Shown here piece by piece: positions 1 through 4,304 of a DNA stretch of 9,927 nucleotides. A program made the translations under genes and the position numbers. Position 1 is the first letter of the stretch; each line of letters begins with the position of its first letter. The DNA comes from Alphaproteobacteria bacterium (lineage in GTDB: Bacteria > Pseudomonadota > Alphaproteobacteria > Sphingomonadales > Sphingomonadaceae), in NCBI GenBank assembly GCA_028293005.1, contig JAQGLH010000196.1, forward strand, positions 1 to 9,927, read 5' to 3'. The notes beneath the pieces are model-generated. The model ran no database searches. It was not told the origin of the DNA and saw only the letters and a program-made list of their open reading frames with translations.

Positions 1-16
1 TGCGTGGAGCGGGCGA

Positions 17-559
17 ATGAGATCAGCGGGCCAATATCTGACGCTCGCCACCCAGGGACTGCTGGTGGCGTTGCTGGCCGGCTGCGTTCCCGAACCCTCA
101 TCGCCTCCCCCACCGGCTCCGTCGGCCCCGGCTCGATTGCCGCCGCCGCCTCCGCCTTCACCGCCGCCGATCGACTGGCGAGATCTCCCGCTGACCCCCG
201 GAACATGGTCGTATCGGGGCGACGCTGCGGGTTCGGAGGCCCTGTTCGGAGCCGGCGCGCAGGCGACGTTCGCGCTCCGCTGCGACCGCACCCGCGGCGA
301 GATCAGCCTCGCGCGCGAGGGGATCACCAGCGGCAACACGATGACGGTTCGCACCTCGTCGGGCGCGCGCAATTTCCCGCTCGCGGTGCGGAGCGAACCG
401 GCGGCGGCCGTCATCGCGACGGTCAACGCAGCCGACCGCTTCCTCGACAGCATGGCGTTCAGCCGCGGCCGCTTCACGGTGGAGGTTCCGGGAACGGCAA
501 GGCTGGTGATCCCTGCGTGGGCCGAGCCGGCGCGAGTCATCGAGGATTGCAGGGGGTGA
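17..559 (+). CDS. Proline-rich outer-envelope lipoprotein of unknown function
   Basis: A 180-residue protein with a lipoprotein signal peptide: a hydrophobic stretch at residues 9-21 runs into the lipobox LLAGC, so Cys23 would be lipidated after signal peptidase II cleavage. Residues 25-51 are almost all Pro, Ala and Ser, which suggests a flexible or wall-spanning linker. Residues 52-180 form a small domain with a GTWSYRGD start and two cysteines (the RCD and EDCRG contexts) that could pair. I recognise no named family; the domain resembles short sphingomonad hypothetical proteins, but that is an impression. The ATG overlaps the TGA at 18-20 of a possible upstream frame (an ATGA junction), so it may be the last gene of an operon entering from the left. 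The stop codon lies inside a 16-bp tandem repeat. Substrate and role cannot be told. Confidence 0.8.
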   Translation: MRSAGQYLTLATQGLLVALLAGCVPEPSSPPPPAPSAPARLPPPPPPSPPPIDWRDLPLTPGTWSYRGDAAGSEALFGAGAQATFALRCDRTRGEISLAREGITSGNTMTVRTSSGARNFPLAVRSEPAAAVIATVNAADRFLDSMAFSRGRFTVEVPGTARLVIPAWAEPARVIEDCRG

Positions 560-592
560 GGATTGCAGGGGGTGAGGAGGATCGCAGGGGGT
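542..592 (+). repeat. Tandem repeat spanning the lipoprotein stop codon
   Basis: Two exact 16-bp units, gaggattgcagggggt, lie at 542-557 and 558-573. A third, 19-bp unit (gaggaggatcgcagggggt, 574-592) carries a 3-bp insertion and one substitution. The first unit encodes the last residues of the lipoprotein, and the gene's TGA is formed at the junction of units 1 and 2. The array looks like slippage-type duplication of the gene end; no hairpin or T-run makes it a terminator. Confidence 0.8.
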
Positions 593-672
593 GAGATCGG
601 CGGCTGCGAGCGGGTTCGGCCGACGCGGCGCGAGCCAACAAGGATTACCCAAAAGTTTTTTGATTACAAGAC

Positions 673-701
673 TTGATCGGGACGATTTGTAGACTCATTA
701 T
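673..701 (+). promoter_or_regulatory. Putative sigma70-type promoter of the small transcript
   Basis: TTGATC at 673-678 (4 of 6 to TTGACA) is followed by a 17-nt spacer and CATTAT at 696-701 (4 of 6 to TATAAT). The surrounding 645-705 stretch is clearly richer in A+T than the rest of the window. Transcription would start near 708, just upstream of the strong ribosome-binding site at 723-736. The assignment rests only on box spacing and position. Confidence 0.4.
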
Positions 702-722
702 CGGCTTGTCTTCAACAATGCG

Positions 723-736
723 AAAGGAGGTGATCC
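723..736 (+). promoter_or_regulatory. Extended Shine-Dalgarno matching the 16S rRNA 3' end
   Basis: aaaggaggtgatcc at 723-736, with the preceding g at 722, is the exact complement of the 3' end of bacterial 16S rRNA (GGATCACCTCCTTTC in alphaproteobacteria), giving about 15 continuous pairs. Normal ribosome-binding sites pair over 4-7 nt. AGGAGG ends 7 nt before the ATG at 738, which is good spacing for translation. Confidence 0.75.
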
Positions 737-737
737 G

Positions 738-794
738 ATGTCTCATGGTTCAGCAGAGGGGTCGGTTCAGTTCGTTCGGGAGATGAAGGGCTAA
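738..794 (+). CDS. Small ORF, 18 residues, in a structured transcript
   Basis: The ORF encodes MSHGSAEGSVQFVREMKG and stops at TAA (792-794). It is below the size that gene finders report, but it has the strongest ribosome-binding site in the window and its own candidate promoter. The peptide is soluble, with no signal or membrane segment. It does not overlap the neighbouring genes and is followed by two hairpins (847-873 and 885-900). It could be a real micropeptide, a leader peptide whose translation controls the RNA behind it, or a coding portion of a small RNA that acts on ribosomes. I do not recognise a family. Nothing in the peptide points to attenuation by one amino acid: no run of identical codons. 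Confidence 0.45.
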   Translation: MSHGSAEGSVQFVREMKG

Positions 795-846
795 GCCTTT
801 CTGGTGTCTTCCGGGCTGGAGCTTCCGGCCGCTGACCATGTTTGGG

Positions 847-873
847 GGGTCGTCGAACCAGGTTCGACGGCCC
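847..873 (+). other. Strong RNA hairpin, 13 bp, in the small transcript
   Basis: The arms 847-859 (gggtcgtcgaacc) and 861-873 (ggttcgacggccc) pair over 13 positions with one G-U wobble (850 with 870); the nine pairs next to the centre are perfect, around the single base 860. In RNA the innermost one or two pairs would open to form the loop. No run of T follows, so it is either a structural element or an atypical terminator. The nearly symmetric core would fold on either strand, so it could also end the DUF2721 transcript arriving from the right. Confidence 0.6.
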
Positions 874-884
874 TTCAGCTTGTT

Positions 885-900
885 CGACCCGAAGGGGTCG
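885..900 (+). other. Second hairpin, 6-bp stem with GAAG loop
   Basis: cgaccc (885-890) and gggtcg (895-900) pair perfectly around the tetraloop gaag. It lies 11 nt after the 13-bp hairpin and 11 nt before the end of the minus-strand DUF2721 frame. Together the two stems make the 3' half of the small transcript look like a folded RNA rather than random spacer. Confidence 0.5.
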
Positions 901-911
901 CGCTCTCCCGG

Positions 912-1382
912 CTAGCGCTTGTTGCTGCGTCGGCCCTGCACGAGATATTTCTCGTTCACCCGTACGAAGCGCGTCGCGATCGTGATTTCGAGCAGAAACA
1001 ATAAAAGGCCGCAGGTCAGGCTGATCATCGCAGCGATGAACAGCAATGAGATCGGCACCGCGAATTTGATCGCGATGATGTCGGCGACGAACAAGATCAT
1101 CACGACGAGGCAGATCAGCAGAGCGGCGGTAATGCACAGTCCGATCGCCCAATGGCAGATCGCCATGCGCCGATCGAGGATCTCGAGCTCCTTGAGCTCG
1201 ATCAGGCGCTCATCTTCTTCCGCCTCGGGAAGATGGCGCTCGATTTGACGCGCGCGATCGACGACCAGCGCGAGCCGCTACGCGAAGAAGTTGAGCAAGC
1301 TGCCGATGCACGCGAGGAGGAACACCGGCGCCACCGCGAGCTGGATGATGTGTGCGATCGAGCTGACACTGGAATCCGGCAT
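912..1382 (-). pseudogene. DUF2721 family membrane protein, interrupted by TAG
   Basis: On the minus strand one reading frame from ATG at 1382 to TAG at 912 would give 156 residues, the normal size for DUF2721. The N-terminal part (IAHIIQLAVAPVFLLACIG), the LVVDRARQIE segment, an acidic linker and two long hydrophobic segments near the C-terminus (around residues 79-102 and 105-130) fit the family, whose members are small inner-membrane proteins of unknown role. Codon 35 is TAG (plus-strand cta at 1278-1280), directly before the conserved RLALVVDRAR. Reading frame and family similarity continue on both sides, so this is a single nonsense change rather than a frameshift. The ATG at 1166 would give only an 84-residue product without the first membrane segment. 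A sequencing error, natural decay or readthrough would all give this picture. Confidence 0.75.
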
Positions 1383-1466
1383 ATCGGCCCGACATAAGCG
1401 GCAGGCGGTGCGCCGCCAACCGCCAAAGCGCATGGCCAAGGTTCGGCGCGGGGCTTAGAAAGGGGT

Positions 1467-1877
1467 ATGATCCAGTCGGTCATCATGGCTGCGGCGGCGG
1501 TCATCGCGACGCCCGCGCTTAGCGCGCCTGACGTAAAAGGCGATTGGGTGACGCAGGACCGCAGCGCGATCGTCACGATCGCGCCTTGCGGCAAATCGCT
1601 GTGCGGCACGATCGCCAAAGCGCTGATCATCAAGCCCGGACATCCGCAATCCGATGTCCACAACCCCGATCCGCGCCTGCGCGCACGCAAGCTGATCGGC
1701 CTGCAGATCCTGAGCGGCTTTGCTCCCGGGGGCGACCGTTGGGCCGGCGGGCGAATCTACGATCCGGAAAGCGGCAAGAGCTATCGTTCGCTGTTGAGGC
1801 TCAATCCGGATCAGTCGCTCAAGGTGAGCGGCTGCATCGCCTTCTTCTGCCAGTCCCAGCGCTGGACGCGGCGCTAG
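1467..1877 (+). CDS. DUF2147 family secreted protein
   Basis: A 136-residue protein with a Sec signal peptide (MIQSVIMAAAAVIATPALSA, cleavage probably after Ala20) and a full DUF2147 domain. Family hallmarks are visible in order: GDWVTQD near residue 25, CGKSLCGTI at 41-49, NPDPRLR at 66-72, the GLQILSGF segment at 78-85, WAGGRIYDPESGKSY at 92-106, and the C-terminal QRWTR. Four mature cysteines (41, 46, 123, 128) could form two disulfides, in keeping with a periplasmic location. The molecular role of DUF2147 is not established; the domain is probably a small beta barrel. The ribosome-binding site (gaaagg, 1458-1463) lies only 3 nt before this ATG. The in-frame ATG at 1485 would shorten the signal peptide, so the start is not certain. 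It is divergent to the broken DUF2721 gene. Confidence 0.85.
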   Translation: MIQSVIMAAAAVIATPALSAPDVKGDWVTQDRSAIVTIAPCGKSLCGTIAKALIIKPGHPQSDVHNPDPRLRARKLIGLQILSGFAPGGDRWAGGRIYDPESGKSYRSLLRLNPDQSLKVSGCIAFFCQSQRWTRR

Positions 1878-1902
1878 GCGCGGACACTTTCGTGCCCGCG
1901 CC
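1877..1902 (+). terminator. Hairpin after the DUF2147 gene, probable terminator
   Basis: The arms ggcgcgg (1877-1883) and ccgcgcc (1896-1902) pair perfectly. After one A/C mismatch, cac pairs with gtg around a tttc loop. The stem starts on the last base of the stop codon and lies between two converging genes. No T-run follows on either strand, so intrinsic termination would be weak or Rho-assisted. Confidence 0.45.
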
Positions 1903-1923
1903 GCGCTCGTCAAATGCGGCGGC

Positions 1924-2382
1924 TCAGCCCGCTGCCTCGAGGCTGCGATGTACCGCCTCCCCACGTTCGCGGCCCGAGCGGACCGAATCGTAATTGCGGG
2001 TGATCACGCTGCGTACCTCGGGGGAGAGTTGGTCGTCGCGAAGCGCCGCCTGCCATTTTTCGTCGAGATAGGATTCACCGCGATCGACCTCTGCCAGCAC
2101 GGATTTGTCGTCCGAGCCGGTGACGCGGTCGCGGATCGTGAGGAAAGCTCGGTGTGCCGCCGCAAGCACGCTGCCGTCGTCCTCCGGCGTTCCGCCGAGC
2201 CGCCGCACTTCCTGCTGGAGTTCGTCGACGACGCGCCGACGTTCTTCCGCGCGGGCGACGAACTCGGATGAAAAGCGCCCGTTGGTCGCTTCTTCCGCTG
2301 CTCGGCGATAGCCGTCGATGCTGTCGAGCGTCGTCTCGATCAGGCTGTTTACGACCGCGATGTCATGGCTCTTTTCCAACAT
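1924..2382 (-). CDS. PA2169/DUF2383 family four-helix-bundle protein
   Basis: The product has 152 residues, all predicted helical and without a signal peptide. The family pattern is clear: an N-terminal LIETTLDSIDGYRRAAEEA helix, a second helix with VVDELQQEVRRLGGTPEDDG, an AAHRAFLTIRDRVTG helix with an acidic SVLAEVDRGESYLDEKW segment, and a C-terminal helix ending in SLEAAG. DUF2383 proteins have a ferritin-like fold; their function is not settled, and links to stress or biofilm conditions are family-level knowledge. The start is the ATG at 2382, because GAGGAG lies 6 nt before it; an upstream in-frame ATG at 2412 has no such site. The gene is divergent to the EcfG-driven operon at 2560, with 177 bp between. 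The only EcfG-like match on its own side is weak (GCACC-N16-CGTT, 2414-2411 as -10). Confidence 0.85.
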   Translation of the reverse strand: MLEKSHDIAVVNSLIETTLDSIDGYRRAAEEATNGRFSSEFVARAEERRRVVDELQQEVRRLGGTPEDDGSVLAAAHRAFLTIRDRVTGSDDKSVLAEVDRGESYLDEKWQAALRDDQLSPEVRSVITRNYDSVRSGRERGEAVHRSLEAAG

Positions 2383-2509
2383 AATCACTCCTCTGGATGG
2401 GTGCGGCGACAACGCACGTCATCGGAGAAAGGTGCTGAACTTGCGCCGGATCGCTGCGATGTTTGGCCAGTGCGGTGGGGCGATGCGGTGGGCCAACGCG
2501 GCCGGGGGC

Positions 2510-2535
2510 GGAACGGCGGCGGCGGACAGGGCGTT
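2510..2535 (+). promoter_or_regulatory. EcfG-type (general stress sigma factor) promoter
   Basis: GGAAC at 2510-2514, a spacer of 17 nt, and CGTT at 2532-2535 match exactly the consensus known for the alphaproteobacterial general-stress sigma factor EcfG (GGAAC-N16/17-CGTT). It ends 24 nt before the ATG at 2560, a suitable distance for a short leader that still contains the ribosome-binding site AAGGAG (2548-2553). It would drive 2560-2793 and probably the two genes behind it. Confidence 0.65.
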
Positions 2536-2559
2536 CTCTTCCCAAACAAGGAGTTGCGC

Positions 2560-2793
2560 ATGACCGACCAGCAGAGGCGAGCCGTAAGCGATGACGAGCG
2601 CGGCAAACGGGGATCGTTCGATCCGCACAGCGGCGAGGTCCATGGTTCCGGCTCGGGCGCGGGCGGCGGTGGAAATCCGAGCGAGGATTACGATCAGGAT
2701 CCGGTCGCGGGCGGAGGCGCCGATCCCGTGGGCGGTCCGCGGCCGATCGACGAGGCGGTGGACCGCCCGATCGATGCCGACGAGGGGCGCTAG
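2560..2793 (+). CDS. Small Gly/Asp-rich hydrophilic protein, first of three
   Basis: A 77-residue protein without hydrophobic segments or cysteines. Gly makes up 16 of 77 residues; Asp, Glu, Arg and Pro are also frequent. It begins MTDQQRRAVSDDERGKRGSF, has a Gly/Ser stretch near residues 28-38, and ends in an acidic PIDEAVDRPIDADEGR tail with an internal VDRPID/PIDEAVD echo. The composition fits the loose class of hydrophilins (Gly-rich, highly hydrophilic, mostly disordered), many of which accumulate under osmotic or desiccation stress; membership is inference. The ATG has AAGGAG 6 nt upstream and lies behind an exact EcfG-type promoter. The stop codon is 2 nt from the next start, so the genes are almost certainly co-transcribed and translationally coupled. 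I recognise no named family. Confidence 0.75.
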   Translation: MTDQQRRAVSDDERGKRGSFDPHSGEVHGSGSGAGGGGNPSEDYDQDPVAGGGADPVGGPRPIDEAVDRPIDADEGR

Positions 2794-2795
2794 AC

Positions 2796-2978
2796 ATGGA
2801 CAAGGAGCACCCACGCCATCCGCTGCCGGAAAGCGACGAGGCCCGCCACGGCGAAATTCCGGAGACGATCGAGCGTGAGAAAGGCGAGGGCGAGGATGGC
2901 AAGGAACTCGTCCAGCCCGCGCCGAATGCGGTCAATCCGGACGGGGAGCCCTATCGCTACGATGATCTCGGGCGGTGA
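2796..2978 (+). CDS. Small charged hydrophilic protein, second of three
   Basis: A 60-residue protein starting MDKEHPRHPLPESDEARHGE and ending NPDGEPYRYDDLGR. Charged residues dominate (an acidic and Lys-containing centre), Pro is frequent, and there is no signal peptide, membrane segment or cysteine. The start is set by its position 2 nt behind the preceding TAG; the nearest Shine-Dalgarno-like run (gagggg, 2782-2787) lies in the upstream gene, so translation probably depends on coupling. It probably belongs to the same stress-induced set as its neighbours. Short size and unusual composition leave the function open, but in-frame position, spacing and the contrast to the opposite-strand frames support a real gene. 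Confidence 0.65.
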   Translation: MDKEHPRHPLPESDEARHGEIPETIEREKGEGEDGKELVQPAPNAVNPDGEPYRYDDLGR

Positions 2979-2990
2979 TCGCCCCCTGAG

Positions 2991-3016
2991 GCCAGGAGCA
3001 GAAGCCAGGAGCAGAA
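2991..3016 (+). repeat. 13-bp tandem duplication of a ribosome-binding site
   Basis: gccaggagcagaa occurs at 2991-3003 and again, exactly and without spacer, at 3004-3016, one base before the ATG at 3018. Each copy holds AGGAG. Only the second copy is at a usable distance (9 nt) from the start codon; the first may act as a standby site or be a neutral duplication. Confidence 0.85.
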
Positions 3017-3017
3017 G

Positions 3018-3365
3018 ATGGCCAATCAATATCAGCAGAAGGGTGGCCGCCAGGTCGGCGGCGGGCCCGAAGCCAGCGACCAGCAAGCCGGTGGCGGCAG
3101 CAGCGGCACCGGCGGCTACGGCAAGATACAGGACCGGATGCAGGGTCGGCAGGAACAGGGCATCGATGACGAGCGCCGTGATCCGCTGCTCGACCGCGGC
3201 GAAGCGTTTGACGAGGCGCAAGGAGGCGGCCGCGACGATCAAGCGCTGAGCAGCCGCGGCTGGACCGAGCCGCAGGGCGAAGGCGGCGGGCTCGAATCGC
3301 AGATGCATCAGCACGAGCGCGGCGGCCTCACCAGCGACGAGACCGAGCGCGACGCCGAATCCTGA
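3018..3365 (+). CDS. Gly/Gln-rich hydrophilin-like protein, third of three
   Basis: The 115-residue product is extremely hydrophilic: about 25 Gly and 15 Gln, many Asp, Glu and Arg, no Cys and no hydrophobic stretch. Residues 1-35 are Gly/Gln/Ser rich. A middle section (KIQDRMQGRQEQGIDDERRD) may form a short helix. The C-terminal half has SRGWTEP, QMHQHERGGLT and an acidic end. It is likely disordered and cytoplasmic. By composition it fits hydrophilins, and from its place behind an EcfG-type promoter (2510-2535) it is probably a stress-protective protein; neither point is proved by the sequence. AGGAG lies 9 nt before the ATG, within a duplicated 13-bp block. It is 39 bp behind the second gene, so probably the end of a three-gene operon. 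Confidence 0.75.
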   Translation: MANQYQQKGGRQVGGGPEASDQQAGGGSSGTGGYGKIQDRMQGRQEQGIDDERRDPLLDRGEAFDEAQGGGRDDQALSSRGWTEPQGEGGGLESQMHQHERGGLTSDETERDAES

Positions 3366-3450
3366 AGCGGCCGATCTGAAACCGCCGAACGCTGAATGAG
3401 CCCAGCCGCTTGACGAGCCAAGCCGCTTGCGTCTGGTTGAAACGCAAAAC

Positions 3451-3475
3451 GGAACTGTTCGGCTTGCCGCACGTC
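3451..3475 (+). promoter_or_regulatory. Near-consensus EcfG-type promoter
   Basis: GGAAC at 3451-3455, a 16-nt spacer, and CGTC at 3472-3475 match the EcfG consensus in 8 of 9 positions with an allowed spacing. It lies 36 nt before the ATG of the histone-like gene (3512), which has TAGGAG 7-8 nt upstream of its start. The last base of the -10 box differs from the consensus, so this is less certain than the promoter at 2510. Confidence 0.5.
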
Positions 3476-3511
3476 TGTTACGGATCAGTTATGAAGGCGT
3501 AGGAGACTGCA

Positions 3512-4186
3512 ATGGCAAAATCGGATGATCGGCCGAGTGGCAAGCGCGGTTCTAAGATGTCGATGGCTGCGGCAACGGACAAACTGACCGAGCTTGTCAA
3601 CAATCCCATGGCGCGGAGCATGCTCGCGGCCGGGCTGGTCACGGCGGCGGCAGCGCTCACCACCAACCAGAAGGTTCGGCAAAGCGCGAGGAAAGCCGGC
3701 CAGGATGCGCTCGACGGCGCGGGAGCCGCGGCCGACAATGCCAGCAAGATCGGCGCCGCGATCGTGACCGCCGCGACCGAAGCGGTGCGCCGGCTGCTTG
3801 CAAGCGAAGACAAGCCGGCAGCCTCCCGGAAAAGCTCGACCGGTGGGGGCAAGGCCGCGGCCGGCGGAAAAACCAAAGCCGCTAAGACAGGCAAGACAGC
3901 CAAGACATCCAAGACAGCCAAGACAGCCGCGACGGGCGGGCGCGGGAAGGCGAAGACGGCCGGCTCCGGAAAGGCGGCAGCCACAAAGAGCCCCGCCAAA
4001 TCCGCGGCCAAATCTTCCGCCAGACCTGCGGCCAAAGCCGCCCCGGCCCCGACCGCGGGTGGCGGCGCGAACGGCGCGGCCGCCAAGCGATCTTCCGCGA
4101 AGACCGGTAGCGCGAAGCCGCGCGGCGGCGCCAAGGGTGGCCGGAAAAGCGCGGCGAAGTCCGAGGGTCCGGGCAGCGCCACCTAG
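3512..4186 (+). CDS. Ala/Lys-rich protein with histone H1-like tail
   Basis: A 224-residue protein in two parts. Residues 1-100 are a largely helical segment (SMAAATDKLTELVNNPMARS, then an Ala-rich hydrophobic helix at about 38-50, and a second amphipathic part up to RRLLASEDKP). Residues about 103-224 are a low-complexity tail of Ala, Lys, Ser, Gly and Pro with no acidic residues until the last few. KTA/KTG/KTS triplets and SAAKS-type motifs resemble the basic tail of histone H1 and of bacterial H1-like or AlgP-like proteins. By analogy the tail would bind DNA or RNA, or polyphosphate; a role in nucleoid compaction under stress is inference. The N-terminal hydrophobic helix could instead fix it at the membrane. 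There is no signal peptide. It stands alone, 146 bp behind the hydrophilin operon, with its own EcfG-like promoter. Confidence 0.75.
   Translation: MAKSDDRPSGKRGSKMSMAAATDKLTELVNNPMARSMLAAGLVTAAAALTTNQKVRQSARKAGQDALDGAGAAADNASKIGAAIVTAATEAVRRLLASEDKPAASRKSSTGGGKAAAGGKTKAAKTGKTAKTSKTAKTAATGGRGKAKTAGSGKAAATKSPAKSAAKSSARPAAKAAPAPTAGGGANGAAAKRSSAKTGSAKPRGGAKGGRKSAAKSEGPGSAT
3884..3928 (+). repeat. Five 9-bp coding repeats (KTX)5
   Basis: Five in-phase 9-bp units (aagacaggc, aagacagcc, aagacatcc, aagacagcc, aagacagcc) encode KTG-KTA-KTS-KTA-KTA in the basic tail of the histone-like protein. Because the unit is a multiple of three, slippage would change the tail length without breaking the frame. 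Confidence 0.85.
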
Positions 4187-4190
4187 TTCG

Positions 4191-4206
4191 CGGTTCGGTT
4201 GAACCG
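4191..4206 (+). other. Short hairpin after the histone-like gene
   Basis: cggttc (4191-4196) and gaaccg (4201-4206) pair perfectly around ggtt, 5 nt after the stop codon at 4184-4186. A T-rich stretch (tagtttccttt, 4217-4227) follows 10 nt later, too far for a classic intrinsic terminator, but it may help to end the transcript. Confidence 0.35.
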
Positions 4207-4227
4207 GTTGCGCGTCTAGTTTCCTTT

Positions 4228-4302
4228 GTCGGCCGTGCTTTCGGAGGCGTCAGGTGATTCCACCTGATTCGAAAGCACTTGACCCGCAGAGTGTTGGCCG
4301 AC
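4228..4302. terminator. Large nested inverted repeat between converging genes
   Basis: Three perfect inverted repeats are nested: gtcggcc (4228-4234) with ggccgac (4296-4302); gtgctttcg (4235-4243) with cgaaagcac (4270-4278); and tcaggtg (4250-4256) with cacctga (4261-4267) around an attc loop. The two outer stems are continuous on the left and separated by 17 unpaired bases on the right. It fills most of the 118 bp between two gene ends and stops 2 nt before the MBL gene's stop codon. A bidirectional terminator is the simplest reading, although neither strand has a clean T-run. Confidence 0.5.
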
Positions 4303-4304
4303 GG

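Noticed and set aside
1..20. End of an upstream plus-strand gene (stop TGA 18-20) overlapping the lipoprotein start
   Set aside because: Only five codons are visible, so it cannot be supported from this window.
645..665. T6 run at 654-659 as terminator of the lipoprotein gene
   Set aside because: No convincing stem directly precedes it; it is more likely part of the A+T-rich promoter region of the small transcript.
804..1004. Plus-strand frame of 66 codons from GTG behind the micro-ORF
   Set aside because: It runs through both hairpins and antisense to the DUF2721 frame, which shows clear family sequence; no ribosome-binding site.
1152..1397. Plus-strand frame of 81 codons
   Set aside because: Antisense to the DUF2721 gene; its charged sequence is the mirror of that gene's conserved acidic linker.
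2411..2435. EcfG-like promoter for the DUF2383 gene on the minus strand (GCACC-N16-CGTT)
   Set aside because: The -10 box fits, but the -35 box matches only 3 of 5 positions, too weak to list as a feature.
2790..3314. Minus-strand frame of 174 codons that looks like a membrane protein
   Set aside because: The hydrophobic look arises from reading Asp/Glu/Gln/Arg codons of the hydrophilic genes backwards; no ribosome-binding site, and the plus genes have starts, spacing and promoter.
3400..3432. Imperfect direct repeat around agccgcttg before the EcfG-like promoter
   Set aside because: Two short copies only, irregular spacing, no operator or CRISPR pattern.
3478..4182. Minus-strand frame of 234 codons, Ala/Pro/Leu-rich
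   Set aside because: Mirror of the Ala/Lys repeats of the histone-like gene, which has ribosome-binding site and promoter.
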